A stretch of DNA of 64,000 nt from Labilithrix sp. (GCA_028287035.1 JAQBQL010000188.1:1-64000), one strand, 5' to 3'. Positions 32,692 through 42,148 are shown, counted from the first letter of the stretch. Notes: generated from the letters alone by a model not told the origin. Numbers and translations are program-made.

Positions 32692-34464
32692 CTACAGATC
32701 GGGACCCATCAGCCGCGGCGACGAGCCCAGCGGGGCCACCCCGATCCGCGTCACATTCGCCTCGAGCACCTGCACCGCCTCCTCCTGCGTCGTCGCGCGG
32801 ACCAGCATGCTCCGCGCCTTCTCGTCGAACACCGAACGCGCGAGGTTCGACAGCACCTTCAGCTCGCGCGCATACGCCTTCGGCGGCAGCAGCAGCATGA
32901 ACACGATGTGCGCGGGGCGCCCGTCTGGCGCGTCGAAGTCGATGCCGCCCGCCGACAGGCCGAGCGCCACCACCGGTCGCGTCAGCCCCTCGACCGGCGC
33001 ATGCGGGATGGCCACGTCGTCACCGAGGCCGGTCGGCGCGATGAGCTCGCGCTCGAGGACGGCGATGACCGCCGGCTCGACGAGCTCGCCCAGCGAGAGG
33101 CGCAGCGACTGCCCGAGCTCCTCGATGGCCGCGCCGGCGGTGGTCGCGGTGAGGTGGTGCACGAACGAGCCGGCCTTCACGAGCGAGGCCGCGTCGTCCG
33201 GAACGTTCTCGCTCGCCGACGCCGGCGTTTCGCCCTTCCCCGACTGCAGCAGGCGCTTCATCATCGGTCCGGCCAGCAGCGACGTGCCGATGGCCATCGT
33301 GACCAGCGCCACGAACACGCGGTCCTCGATCAGGCCGGCCTCCCGCGCCAGGAGCGCCAGGATGATCTCCATCGCCCCGCGGGCATTCATGCCGAAGCCG
33401 ATGGCGAGCGACTCCCGCCAGCTCATGCCCGACAGCCGCGCGCCCGTGCTGCAGCCCACCACCTTGGCGACCGAGGCGATGGCGAAGACGACGAGGCACA
33501 GCACGACGTCGAGGTTCGCGAGGAAGTCGACGCGAAGGGCGACCGACGCGAAGAACACCGGCGCGAAGACGTTGGTGACGAACTGCTGGATGGTCTGGCG
33601 CGTGCGCTCCCGGAGGCGAGGGGAGTCGCCGACCGTCACGCCGACGATGAAGCCGCCGAGCACCGCGTGCACCCCGAACGACTGGGTCGCCGTCGCGCCC
33701 AGCACCGCGAGGACGATGACCAGCGAGAGGATGCGGCCCGGCGCGAGTGCCGGCTCGCCCTCGAGGCGCGCGAGCACGCGGTCCACCACGCGCCTCCCGA
33801 CGAGCAGCATGAACGCGGTGAAGCCGAGGACGAGCACGATCGTCGTGCCGAGCCGTCCGATCTCCACCTGCCCGCCCTTCATGGGCCCGAGCAGGATGGA
33901 AAAGGCGAGCCAGCCCACGAGATCGTCGACCATCGCGGAGCTCATGACGATGAGCCCGATGTCGGTCTTGAAGAGGCCGAGGTCGAGCAACGTCTTCGCG
34001 ATGACGGGCAGCGCGGAGATCGAGAGCGCCACGCCCATGAAGAGCGCGAACAGCATGCGACGATCGGTGTTGACGAGCACCGAGTCGGGCACGAGGCGCC
34101 CCAGCACGAAGCCGCCCGCGAGCGGCATCAGGATGCCGAGCGCGGCGACCTGCAGCGCGCTCCGCCCGCGGCGCTTCACGATTCCGAGGTCCACCTCGAG
34201 CCCGGCCACCATGAGCAGCAGCACGACGCCGAGCGACGTGTAGCCGGATAGCGCGGCCTGCGGGACGCCGCCTTTCGGAAACAGGAACTGGAAGGCGCCT
34301 GGCGCGACGCGCCCGAGGCCGGTGGCCCCGAGGAGGATGCCGGCGATCAGCTCGCCGACGACGAGCGGCAGGCCGAGGCGCCGGGCGAGCTCGCCGAGCA
34401 GCCGGGCGACGCCGAGCAAGACCGCGAGCGAGAGGAGAAAGGCGACCGCGTCGTGCTCGTTCAC
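32692..34464 (-). CDS. CPA2-type cation/proton antiporter fused to a PTS EIIA-like domain
   Basis: 590 aa. Residues about 5-395 form a multi-helix Na+/H+ (or K+/H+) exchanger domain: LGLPLVVGELIAGILLGATG, ALSISALPVIAKTLLDLGL with SSAMVDDLVGWLAFSILLG (paired acidic residues of the ion path), VHAVLGGFIVGV and GFGMNARGAMEIILALLARE. After a linker (400-440), residues about 445-575 match a PTS EIIA type-2 domain, with the phosphorylatable-His motif DDVAIPHAPVEGL and AHIVFMLLLPP. EIIA-like domains on antiporters suggest control of ion exchange by phosphorylation or ligand binding. The gene follows the dehydrogenase gene in the same direction with a 43-nt gap. Confidence 0.9.
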   Translation of the reverse strand: MNEHDAVAFLLSLAVLLGVARLLGELARRLGLPLVVGELIAGILLGATGLGRVAPGAFQFLFPKGGVPQAALSGYTSLGVVLLLMVAGLEVDLGIVKRRGRSALQVAALGILMPLAGGFVLGRLVPDSVLVNTDRRMLFALFMGVALSISALPVIAKTLLDLGLFKTDIGLIVMSSAMVDDLVGWLAFSILLGPMKGGQVEIGRLGTTIVLVLGFTAFMLLVGRRVVDRVLARLEGEPALAPGRILSLVIVLAVLGATATQSFGVHAVLGGFIVGVTVGDSPRLRERTRQTIQQFVTNVFAPVFFASVALRVDFLANLDVVLCLVVFAIASVAKVVGCSTGARLSGMSWRESLAIGFGMNARGAMEIILALLAREAGLIEDRVFVALVTMAIGTSLLAGPMMKRLLQSGKGETPASASENVPDDAASLVKAGSFVHHLTATTAGAAIEELGQSLRLSLGELVEPAVIAVLERELIAPTGLGDDVAIPHAPVEGLTRPVVALGLSAGGIDFDAPDGRPAHIVFMLLLPPKAYARELKVLSNLARSVFDEKARSMLVRATTQEEAVQVLEANVTRIGVAPLGSSPRLMGPDL

Positions 34465-34507
34465 GGCCGCGTTATCGCACGCGTCGCGCGGCGCGTCAGC
34501 GGCTAGA

Positions 34508-35518
34508 TCAGGCCTTGCCGACCGCCTCGCAGAGCGTGCGCGTGAACTCCTCGGTGCCGACCTTGCCGCCGAGATCGTACGTGCGGACGCCGCTCGCGAA
34601 GACGCCGAGGAGGCCCTTCTCGATGCGGTCGGCCGCTTCGTGCTCGCCGAGGTGGTGGAGCATCATCACGCCGCTCTGGATGAGCGCGGTCGGGTTCGCG
34701 ATGCCCTGGCCGGCGATGTCGGGCGCCGTGCCGTGGACCGCCTCGAACACGGCGCAGTCGAGCCCGATGTTCGCGCCCGGCACCATCCCGAGCCCGCCCA
34801 CGAGGCCGGCGCCGAGGTCGCTCAGGATGTCGCCGTAGAGGTTCTCGGTGACGATGACGTCGAGCTTGTTCGCGTCGCGGACCATGTTCATCGCGCACGC
34901 GTCGACGATGACCTCCCACGGCTCGATGCGCGGGTACCGGAGCGCCACCTTGCGGAAGCACTCGAGGAGCAGCCCGTCCGACAGCTTCATGATGTTCGCC
35001 TTGTGGACGACGCTCACGCGCTTGCGGTTCATGCGCTGCGCGTACTCGAAGGCGTACTCGCAGATCCGGGTGCACGCCTTCTCGGTGATGAGCTTGATGC
35101 TCTGGGCGACGCCCGGCATGATCATCAGCTCGAGGCCGGCGTAGAGGTCCTCGGTGTTCTCGCGCACGATGACGATGTCCGTGCCCTCGAACCGCGGCTC
35201 GACGCCGGGCAGGCTGCGGATGGGCCGCACGTTCGCGTAGAGGTCGAGCGACTGACGCAGCGTCACGTTCACCGAGCGGAAGCCCTTGCCGATCGGCGTG
35301 CCGATCGGGCCCTTCAGCGCGGTCTTGTTGCGACGGATCGAGACGAGGACCTCGTCGGGCAGCGTGGTGCCGCGCTTCTCGGCGACCGCGGCCCCCGCGT
35401 CGAGGACCTCCCACTCGATCTTCACGCCGGAGGCTTCCAGCACCTTGCGGGTCGCCGCCGCGACCTCCGGTCCGATGCCGTCTCCGGGGATGAGGGTGAT
35501 CGTATGGGCCATGCTCAC
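34508..35518 (-). CDS. NAD-dependent isocitrate dehydrogenase (IDH/IMDH family)
   Basis: 336 aa; ATG at 35518 or, two codons later, 35512 (MAHTITLIPGDGIGPEV). Family motifs: IPGDGIGPEV; TPIGKGFRSVNVTLRQSLDL with the substrate-binding Ser and Arg residues typical of isocitrate rather than isopropylmalate enzymes; VIVRENTEDLYAG; KANIMKLSDG; metal-binding Asp in ENLYGDILSDLGAGLVGG; and FEAVHGTAPDIAGQGIANP, whose Asp/Ile points to NAD. It converts isocitrate to 2-oxoglutarate in the TCA cycle. A homoisocitrate- or tartrate-type relative cannot be excluded, but the substrate loop favours isocitrate. Confidence 0.88.
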   Translation of the reverse strand: MSMAHTITLIPGDGIGPEVAAATRKVLEASGVKIEWEVLDAGAAVAEKRGTTLPDEVLVSIRRNKTALKGPIGTPIGKGFRSVNVTLRQSLDLYANVRPIRSLPGVEPRFEGTDIVIVRENTEDLYAGLELMIMPGVAQSIKLITEKACTRICEYAFEYAQRMNRKRVSVVHKANIMKLSDGLLLECFRKVALRYPRIEPWEVIVDACAMNMVRDANKLDVIVTENLYGDILSDLGAGLVGGLGMVPGANIGLDCAVFEAVHGTAPDIAGQGIANPTALIQSGVMMLHHLGEHEAADRIEKGLLGVFASGVRTYDLGGKVGTEEFTRTLCEAVGKA

Positions 35519-35560
35519 GCCGGTCAGCGTACTGCGCGCCGCGGTATCCTTCTACCCCTC

Positions 35561-36445
35561 ATGCCGAAGACATCACCTGAGCTCGTGCGCCTCGTCGCGA
35601 ACGGCCTCGAGCATCGCGTGCTCGCATGGAGCGCGCAGGCGCCGGGGAGCCTGGCCGTGGAAACGGTGGTGCTGGTGCACGGCTTCATGGACGCGGCCGG
35701 CACCTGGGATCTCGTCGCGCCGCGCCTCGCCGCGGCCGGCCTCCGGGTGCTCGCGCTCGACATGCGGGGTTTCGGCGAGGGCGCTCGGATCGGCCCCGGC
35801 AGCGCGTACCACTTCGTCGATTACGTGTTCGATCTCGCTGACATCGTCGACACGCTCGCGCCCGGCGAGCCCGTGTTTCTGGTCGGCCATTCGATGGGCG
35901 GCACCCTCACCACGATGTTTGCCGGGGCCTTTCCCGAACGCGTGGCCCGGTTCGCGAACCTCGAGGGCCTCGGCCCGCCGGACAACGGCTGGGAGGCCGG
36001 TCCCGTCCGGATGCGTGCGTGGATCGAACAGGTGCGCGCCATGCGCACGCGCGGCGACGGTCGACCCACCTTCACGCGCGAGGAGGCGCTCCAGCGTCTC
36101 TCTGCGAACCATCCCGGCATCGATGCGGCGGTCCTCGAAGGGCGTCTCCCGCACCTCGCGAGGGACGCCGGTGATGGACGCCTCGCCTGGCACTTCGACG
36201 GGCTGCACCGCGCCACGTCGCCGGTGCCGTTCTTCGCGAAGCTCTTCGCGGCCTACGCCTCGAAGGTCACCGCGCCCGTGCTCTACGTGTCGGGCGGGCC
36301 GAAGGGTTTTCACGTGCCGGACGAGGAACAGCGGCTCGCGTCGTTCACGCAGCTCACCCGCGCCGAGCTCCCCGGCGCCGGGCACATGATGCACTGGACC
36401 CGGCCCGAGGCGCTCGCCGATCTGCTGATCGCTCACGGCACCTAG
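35561..36445 (+). CDS. Alpha/beta hydrolase
   Basis: 294 aa from ATG 35561. Oxyanion-hole region VVLVHGFMDAAGTWD, LALDMRGFGEG, nucleophile elbow VGHSMGGTL (Ser near residue 113), acidic residue candidate in LYVSGGPKGFHVPDEEQ, and catalytic His in LPGAGHMMHWTRPE near the C-terminus. No signal peptide, so cytoplasmic. The substrate is unknown; the sequence looks like the esterase/epoxide-hydrolase-like group. It is divergent from the isocitrate dehydrogenase gene. Confidence 0.88.
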   Translation: MPKTSPELVRLVANGLEHRVLAWSAQAPGSLAVETVVLVHGFMDAAGTWDLVAPRLAAAGLRVLALDMRGFGEGARIGPGSAYHFVDYVFDLADIVDTLAPGEPVFLVGHSMGGTLTTMFAGAFPERVARFANLEGLGPPDNGWEAGPVRMRAWIEQVRAMRTRGDGRPTFTREEALQRLSANHPGIDAAVLEGRLPHLARDAGDGRLAWHFDGLHRATSPVPFFAKLFAAYASKVTAPVLYVSGGPKGFHVPDEEQRLASFTQLTRAELPGAGHMMHWTRPEALADLLIAHGT

Positions 36446-36470
36446 ACGTTCCGCGCGGGCTCGGCGTTGC

Positions 36471-37994
36471 TCAGTCGAGGCGGAAGTTGTCGAACGTCGT
36501 GTAGAGCGGCGCGCCCGTGCTGCCCGAGACGAGCGCGAGGCGCACCGCGTGGCCGGCGAAGGCGGACACATCGGCGACGAGCGACGCCATCGTGTACCCG
36601 ACCGGAGGCGCACCCTCGAAGTGCAGGCGCTGGAGCATGGCGTCGGTCTCGACGTCCCGCAGCTCCACGGAGACGTGGCTCGACCCGGGGACCTGGTCCG
36701 CCACCAGCTTCACGTACTGCATCTCGAACCTCAGGTACGTCACGTTGGCCGAGAGCACGAGGTCGTGCGTGGCCACGAGCTCGCAGGGGCCGTTCTCGTT
36801 GTAGGCGAACGCGAGCTTGGACCCGCTGCTCGGCGACGTGGGGCCGATCCCGATCGACGTCGTCAGGACCCCGAACGACACGTCGGCGTCCGACACCGCG
36901 TCGTGGAGCACGTCATGCGGATGGATCATGGTGCCCGTCATCGCCGTCAGTCCTCCGGAACCGAGCGCGCCCGAGCTCCGCGTGACGTTCCATCCGGCGA
37001 AGCCGTCGTCGAAGCTCGGGTTCGTGAACGTGGTGCACGCGATGTCGACGGTCGTGACCCCCTCGGCGGCGGCGTAGCCGATGTTGGTGGTGGTCCTCAG
37101 GCTGCAGAACTGGTCGGCGGGCTGCGCCTTCACGGTGACCGCGTACACGCTTCCAGCCGGCACGCGCGTGCCGAACGCGAACGGGCCGTCCGAGGTGACC
37201 GTGAGGTCGTCGCCGCCGCTCTGCGCGAGGACCAGCGAGCCCGTGAGCCCCGTCACGGTACCGCCGACGGTGACGTACGGCGTGCACGTGACGGCGATGT
37301 CGGCGACCGGCACGCCGCCCACGGTACCTGCAGGCCTCGCCACCCAGCACGTCTCGTCGGCGGGGTGCGCTTTGATGCTCACGTCGTACGTGGCGCCGCT
37401 CGGAAGGACGTCGGGAAAGGCCCACGTGCCGTCGGCCGCGACGGCGACGTCCACGCCGCCGCTCGTCAGCACGAGCCCGCTGCCGGTGAGGCCGGTCACG
37501 GTGCCACCGACCGTGTAGTGGTCGGTCGTGCAGTTCACCGCGATGCTCACGACGTTGCCCTGCGCGACGGTGCCGCTGCCGCCCGCGACCACGCAGCTCT
37601 GCGCCGGCGCCGAAGGGGAGAGAGCCACGGTCACGTCGAACGCGTCGCCCGTCGCGAGCTTCGTGTCGAACACGAACCCGCCGTCGGCGTCGACGGGAAG
37701 GTCGGCCCGGCCGCTCTGCTGGAGCACGAGCCCGCTGCCCACGAGGCCCGTCACCCTGCCGCCGATCCGCCATTGCGCGGGCGCAGGGCGCGAGGCCGCG
37801 TCGGCGCCGTCGCCGTCGACCACGGCGGACGGTCGCGCCGGCGCGAAGGCCTGGTCGGTGCCTGCGTCGACCGTCGCGCCGTAGCTCGTCTTGTCCGCGC
37901 CGGAGGCGGTGGTGTCGGCCTCGCTCCCGACCGCGCACCCGGCGAGCGTGAGGAGCGGGAAGGCGAGGGCAAGAACGGACGCGCGGCTTCGCAT
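36471..37994 (-). CDS. Lipoprotein with three tandem carboxypeptidase-regulatory-like repeats
   Basis: 507 aa. Lipobox TLAGC after a 19-residue signal, then an Asp/Ala/Gly linker. Residues about 75-330 hold three tandem units of about 80 aa with the pattern VGGTVTGLTGSGLVLxxxGG, then DLxVxADGxFAFxxxLxxG, YDVTVKAxPxxQxCxV and IAVTCT. These Cys-containing beta-sandwich repeats are frequent in myxobacterial surface lipoproteins. The C-terminal part (about 335-507) begins with FTNPSFDDGFAGWNV and has a carbohydrate-binding-like jelly-roll look (VSVELRDVETDAMLQRLHFE, ending YTTFDNFRLD). Function unknown; exposed on the outer membrane surface or in the periplasm. Confidence 0.82.
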   Translation of the reverse strand: MRSRASVLALAFPLLTLAGCAVGSEADTTASGADKTSYGATVDAGTDQAFAPARPSAVVDGDGADAASRPAPAQWRIGGRVTGLVGSGLVLQQSGRADLPVDADGGFVFDTKLATGDAFDVTVALSPSAPAQSCVVAGGSGTVAQGNVVSIAVNCTTDHYTVGGTVTGLTGSGLVLTSGGVDVAVAADGTWAFPDVLPSGATYDVSIKAHPADETCWVARPAGTVGGVPVADIAVTCTPYVTVGGTVTGLTGSLVLAQSGGDDLTVTSDGPFAFGTRVPAGSVYAVTVKAQPADQFCSLRTTTNIGYAAAEGVTTVDIACTTFTNPSFDDGFAGWNVTRSSGALGSGGLTAMTGTMIHPHDVLHDAVSDADVSFGVLTTSIGIGPTSPSSGSKLAFAYNENGPCELVATHDLVLSANVTYLRFEMQYVKLVADQVPGSSHVSVELRDVETDAMLQRLHFEGAPPVGYTMASLVADVSAFAGHAVRLALVSGSTGAPLYTTFDNFRLD

Positions 37995-38040
37995 GGGTAG
38001 GGGAAACGGCCCCCGAGCCCTCGCGATTAAGGCGCGGCCC

Positions 38041-39336
38041 TCAGCGTGGGCCCTTGTAGGACCGCACCACGTCCTCGAGCCGCCTTTCCTCGTTCTTGTC
38101 GAGGAGGCCGACCGCCAGCACGTTGAGGCGGTCGGGCTGCGCGAGGAGCTCGGCGACCTCGCGCACGCGCTCCGCGGTGACCGCGCTGTTCGCGGCGAGG
38201 CGCGACTCGGGCGTGTCCTCGCGGTCGAACAGCATCCCGCCCGCGTAGAAGCCGGCGAGCTCCTCGGGCGAGTCGAACATCGCCTGCGTGTCCCAGGCGC
38301 TCCGCCGCCGCGCCTTGTCCATCTCGGCCTCGGTCGGGCCGGTGGTCGCGAGGTCGCTGACGAGAGCGAGGATCTCCTTCGTGACGACGCTGGTGCGCGA
38401 GTGCAGCACGCCGGCCATGAAGTCGAGCACGCCGTCGTCCTCGTAGCCGTCGAACGACGCGCCCACGTCGTAGCAGAGGCCCTTCGAATCGCAGACGCGG
38501 TGGTAGAGTCGCGTCGACATCCCGTCGTCGATGACGCGCATGAGCATGTCCATTGGTGCCCGGTGCTCGGACCGATCGGGCACGGCGCGGAAGCACACGC
38601 GGAGCTCGGTCTGGCTCGACGCGTTCTCCACGATCTCGAGGCGCGCCTTCTTCTGCGTGTGCACCGGCGCGGGCGTGGTCACCCGGGTGCCGGACGGCAG
38701 CTTGGCGAAGGCCTCCGCGGCGAGCGCGAGGCAGGCGTCGGGATCGACGTCGCCCGAGAACGCGAGCACGCTGTTGGCAGCGTTGTAGTGGCGCGCGTGA
38801 TGCGTGGTGAGCATCGCCTTCGTGAAGGACTTCACGCGCTTCTCGTCGCCGGTGATGGTGTAGCCGAGCGGGTGCGTCGGGTAGATCATCTGCCGCGTGA
38901 GGTTGTCGGCGTCGACCTGGCGGCCCTCGTCGTCGAGGTCCTCCAGGATCTCCTCGCAAACGATACCCTTCTCGATCTCGATGTCCGCGAACGTGGGGCT
39001 CGCGATGACCTCGCCGAAGAGGCGCGTAGACGGCTCGAGCGACTCCTTCGGCATCGTCACCGAGAAGACGCCGGAGTCGGTCTGGGTCGCCGCGTAGAGG
39101 AACCCGCCGAGCCCCTCGAACTCGCGGTTCACCTCGTGCGCGCTCGCGAACCGCGGCGTGCCCCGGTAGAGCATGTGCTCGAGGAAGTGGCTGAGACCGT
39201 TGGTGCGCGGCTCCTCGAAGCGGGAGCCGACGCGCACGTAGAGGGCCACGTGCGCGCGGTGCAGCTGCGGCTGCGGGGTGACGACCACCCGCAGACCGTT
39301 CGAGAGCGTGCCGACCCGCGCGGGACGACTCGTCAT
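38041..39336 (-). CDS. M16 family zinc peptidase (pitrilysin/MPP-like)
   Basis: 431 aa. The inverted zinc motif HFLEH is at residues 50-54 with the distal glutamate in EKGIVCEEILEDLDDE (about 128-129), so the active half is complete. The C-terminal half has the second M16 domain: LRVCFRAVPDRSEHRAPMDM, SRLYHRVCDSKGLCYDVGA-type sequence and the RxxY-like substrate region. No signal peptide is seen. It starts 1 nt after the PpiD-like gene's stop, so the two are co-transcribed. M16 enzymes degrade or process peptides. Confidence 0.92.
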   Translation of the reverse strand: MTSRPARVGTLSNGLRVVVTPQPQLHRAHVALYVRVGSRFEEPRTNGLSHFLEHMLYRGTPRFASAHEVNREFEGLGGFLYAATQTDSGVFSVTMPKESLEPSTRLFGEVIASPTFADIEIEKGIVCEEILEDLDDEGRQVDADNLTRQMIYPTHPLGYTITGDEKRVKSFTKAMLTTHHARHYNAANSVLAFSGDVDPDACLALAAEAFAKLPSGTRVTTPAPVHTQKKARLEIVENASSQTELRVCFRAVPDRSEHRAPMDMLMRVIDDGMSTRLYHRVCDSKGLCYDVGASFDGYEDDGVLDFMAGVLHSRTSVVTKEILALVSDLATTGPTEAEMDKARRRSAWDTQAMFDSPEELAGFYAGGMLFDREDTPESRLAANSAVTAERVREVAELLAQPDRLNVLAVGLLDKNEERRLEDVVRSYKGPR

Positions 39337-39337
39337 G

Positions 39338-41035
39338 TCAGGGGCCTTCGTCTTCCTCTTGCGGAGCGGCGCCCGCGTCGGACTTCGCGCCCATCACGTT
39401 GTTCTCGTCGACCTTGATCTCGGCCTTGTTCGCCTCGCGGAGGCGGCGCGTGTAGGCGGCGAGGGCCTCGAGCTGCTTGCCGAAGAGAAGCTGCTGCACG
39501 TACGTGTCGCGCTCCTTGTCGAACTCGTCCTTCGTGGCGGGCTTCTGCTCCTTGAGCGCGACGACGAGGAAGCCGTCCTCGCTGCGGATCGGCTCCTTCA
39601 CGACGTCGCCGGTCTTCGCGGAGAACGCGAAGCCGGTGACCGCGGCCGAGGCCTCGCCGGAGACGCCGATGATGGGATCGGTGCTGCCGCGGTTGAACGC
39701 GTTCGAGGAGAGCCACTGCGGACGCTCGGGGTCGCTGTCGGCCGTGAACTCCGGCGCGGGCGGCGCTTCGGGAGCGGCATCGGCGCCCGCATCACCCTTC
39801 GCGTCGGCCTTCGTCGCGGCCTTGGCGGGCGCGGGGCGGACGACGCCGTACTGCGCGATCGCCGCCTTCACGACGTCCTCGCCGGGCTTGCCCGCCTTCA
39901 CGTCGGCGATGATCTTCGCGGCCATCGCCTTCGCGAGGTCGAGCGACTTCGACGTGCGGTACGCCTTGAGGACGTCTTCCTTGCCCGCCTCGTCGCGCTT
40001 GATGATGTGGTAGCCGAAGCTCGTCTCGACGAGGTTCGGCACGAGGACGCCCGGGCCGACCGACTCGACCGCCTTCTTGAACGGCTCGACGAACTGCTCG
40101 ACCATCTCGCCGGGGTACTGGCCGCCCTTGTCCTTGCTACCGGGGTCGTCCGAGAACTCCTTGGCGAGCTTCGCGAAGTCCTCGCCCTTCTTCACGCGGT
40201 CGAAGATGTCCTGCGCCTTCTTCTTCGACGCTTCCTTCTCTTCCGGCTTCTCACCGGCGAACTTCACGAGGATGTGACGGACCGGCACCTTCACCTGCGC
40301 GGCGTTGACCTTGTCCTTCTGCCAGGCGTCGATGTCCTTCGGGTCGCCGGACACGGCGTACTTCTCGATCCAGTTCCGGCGGACCACCGCGTAGCTGACC
40401 GTCGACGTCGTGCGCTCGGTCTTGAAGTGGTCGAGCGCCTCGTCCTCGGCAACGCGCACCGGGGCACGCACGAGATCGCGCATCTTGGCGGCGAGGAGCT
40501 CGCGCCCCTGCCACTCGCGGAACTCGGCGGGCGAGCGGCCGGTGATCTGCTTGACCAGGCGCTCGTACGTCTTCATGTCGAACTGCTTGGTCTTCGGGTC
40601 CTTGAAGCCCACGTAGACCTTGCCGTCGTCGATGCCCATGCTGCGCTGACGGAGCCCCTGCTCGCCCGGCATGCTCAGGTAGATGAAGCCCTTGAAGATG
40701 CTGTCGGTGATCTCTTCCTCGCTCACCGTGAGGCCGAGGCGCTGGGCCTCGGTCACGAGCAGCTCGCGCTCGATCAGGCCGTCGAGCACCATGTGCGAGG
40801 CCTCGGCCTGCTTCAGCGGGCCCGTGCCGCGCGAGAAGATCAGCCGGTACGCTGCCCGGTGCGCCTTGGGCTCGATGCACGAGCCGTGGACGCGCGCGGC
40901 GCACGCCTCGCTCACCGTGCCCAGCTTCTTGCCCGCGGTCGGGTTGAACCCGAGCACGAACACCAGGATCATTCCGACGATGATGATCCCGTAGATGAGG
41001 TTCGTGAGCCCCTTGTGCCGGAAGAAATTGAGCAT
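39338..41035 (-). CDS. PpiD/SurA-like membrane-anchored peptidyl-prolyl isomerase
   Basis: 565 aa. An N-terminal membrane anchor (residues about 13-31, IYGIIIVGMILVFVLGF) is followed by a SurA_N-type chaperone region (about 60-230; LDGLIERELLVTEAQRLGLT). A parvulin domain lies at about 255-360 (VPVRHILVKF, FAKLAKEFSDDPGSKDKGGQ, ETSFGYHIIKRDE). The C-terminal region has a second degenerate rotamase-like domain (VKEPIRSEDGFLVVALKEQK) after an Ala/Asp-rich linker. The protein is periplasmic and inner-membrane tethered, assisting folding of exported proteins. The downstream partner is the M16 peptidase. Confidence 0.9.
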   Translation of the reverse strand: MLNFFRHKGLTNLIYGIIIVGMILVFVLGFNPTAGKKLGTVSEACAARVHGSCIEPKAHRAAYRLIFSRGTGPLKQAEASHMVLDGLIERELLVTEAQRLGLTVSEEEITDSIFKGFIYLSMPGEQGLRQRSMGIDDGKVYVGFKDPKTKQFDMKTYERLVKQITGRSPAEFREWQGRELLAAKMRDLVRAPVRVAEDEALDHFKTERTTSTVSYAVVRRNWIEKYAVSGDPKDIDAWQKDKVNAAQVKVPVRHILVKFAGEKPEEKEASKKKAQDIFDRVKKGEDFAKLAKEFSDDPGSKDKGGQYPGEMVEQFVEPFKKAVESVGPGVLVPNLVETSFGYHIIKRDEAGKEDVLKAYRTSKSLDLAKAMAAKIIADVKAGKPGEDVVKAAIAQYGVVRPAPAKAATKADAKGDAGADAAPEAPPAPEFTADSDPERPQWLSSNAFNRGSTDPIIGVSGEASAAVTGFAFSAKTGDVVKEPIRSEDGFLVVALKEQKPATKDEFDKERDTYVQQLLFGKQLEALAAYTRRLREANKAEIKVDENNVMGAKSDAGAAPQEEDEGP

Positions 41036-41105
41036 TCGCGGGCCGCGCTCATAACACGGCGCGCCTGCGGTTTCTATGCGAAGGGGCGGGCGCCCGTCAG
41101 GTCCG

Positions 41106-41609
41106 TCAGGTGCGAGATGCGGCGGGCGCGGCCGCTTTCTCGAGCGACATGACGAACTTGATCACGGGCAGCGCGTCGTCGAAGCTCGGCACCTCGCGCG
41201 CGACGGACACCTCGTAGAACGTGTCGAGCGTACGCTCGGGGTCCACGGGGTCGGTCACCGCGTGCAGGTTCGTCGACACCTCGCGGAAGCCCTGCGCGAC
41301 GGCGGGCTCGGCGAGCTTGCGGGCTCGCTCGTAGAGCGCGCTCTCCTCGTCGGAGGGGAAGTCCGTCCGCTGCGCGCGGAGGACGATCCGCACGCGCAGG
41401 CTTCCGTCCGGCAGCGGACCGACGCGAACGCCCGAGTCCAGGATGAGGTTCTCGCGGACGCGCTCCGCCAGCACGACCTCGTCGGGCAGCGTGCGAAACA
41501 CCTCGAAGCCGCCCGCGACGAGCGCCTTCTTCAATTGTTGCGGGCTCAGCGGGCTCATGGACGAAGCCGGGGGCGGTTCAGGAGGTGTTGCAGGCGGGCT
41601 TCCAGACAT
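41106..41609 (-). CDS. Conserved hypothetical protein
   Basis: 167 aa from ATG 41609; an internal ATG at 41558 (MSPLSPQQLKKAL) removes a Pro-rich leader and is equally possible. Body: VAGGFEVFRTLPDEVVLAER then VRENLILDSGVRVG, REVSTNLHAVTDPVDPERTL, DTFYEVSVAREV and DALPVIKFVMSLEKA. There is no signal or membrane segment and no family was recognised. It follows the divergent PilZ gene region across 116 nt and precedes the PpiD-like gene on the opposite side of a 70-nt gap; all three minus-strand genes may share transcription. Confidence 0.65.
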   Translation of the reverse strand: MSGSPPATPPEPPPASSMSPLSPQQLKKALVAGGFEVFRTLPDEVVLAERVRENLILDSGVRVGPLPDGSLRVRIVLRAQRTDFPSDEESALYERARKLAEPAVAQGFREVSTNLHAVTDPVDPERTLDTFYEVSVAREVPSFDDALPVIKFVMSLEKAAAPAASRT

Positions 41610-41725
41610 GCGACGGGGCCAGAGCAACATTGTCCGCAAAGCACCACTGCGGTCAACACCTTACGACGGAAAAGACGAGGACTTGCCGGATCTCTCCCGG
41701 GATCGCTACGCTTCTCATCGCCCCG

Positions 41726-42148
41726 GTGACCACCAAGAAGAGCACGCTCCCGCCTCCTCCCCCCGCCGACGGCGCCGCCTCCTCCGGAGCGGGCGCTGGC
41801 GGCGCGACCGCATCGGCGTCGCCGAGCGGCGTCCCGGCGGGCATTCACGCGATGCGTCGCGGCGGCGCGAGGCACGAGGTCACCGAGCGGGTCACGTTGA
41901 AGGACGCCGAGGGGCGCGCGTTCGAGGGCTGGGCCCTCAACGTGAGCCGCGGCGGCCTCCGCGCGATCCTCGAGGAGAAGGTCGCCCTCGGGCAGAAGTT
42001 CGACGTGGGCGTGGGGGACGACGCCGAGGCGCTCCACCGCGCCGGCCGCGTGGTGTGGGTCCAGGAGGAGCCGGACGGCGTCATCGTCGGCCTCGAGTTC
42101 ACCGGCATGAGCGGCACGCTGAAGAGCGCCCCGCCGCCCGGCGACTGA
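41726..42148 (+). CDS. PilZ domain protein
   Basis: 140 aa from GTG 41726. A Pro/Ala/Gly-rich N-terminal tail of about 45 residues precedes a PilZ domain: the R-x3-R-like element is in MRRGGARHEV and the second motif in ALNVSRGGLRAIL (N-x-S-x-x-G). The remaining strands are QKFDVGVGDD, GRVVWVQEE and IVGLEFTGM. PilZ domains bind cyclic di-GMP and commonly regulate motility and surface functions in myxobacteria. Confidence 0.85.
   Translation: MTTKKSTLPPPPPADGAASSGAGAGGATASASPSGVPAGIHAMRRGGARHEVTERVTLKDAEGRAFEGWALNVSRGGLRAILEEKVALGQKFDVGVGDDAEALHRAGRVVWVQEEPDGVIVGLEFTGMSGTLKSAPPPGD

Noticed and set aside
32444..34251. Plus-strand frames of 450-600 codons opposite the antiporter
   Set aside because: They are shadows, Ser/Thr/Arg- or Arg/Glu/His-rich, and the minus strand encodes a well-defined transporter.
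34322..35560. Upstream extension of the alpha/beta hydrolase frame
   Set aside because: It runs antisense through isocitrate dehydrogenase; the hydrolase fold starts at ATG 35561.
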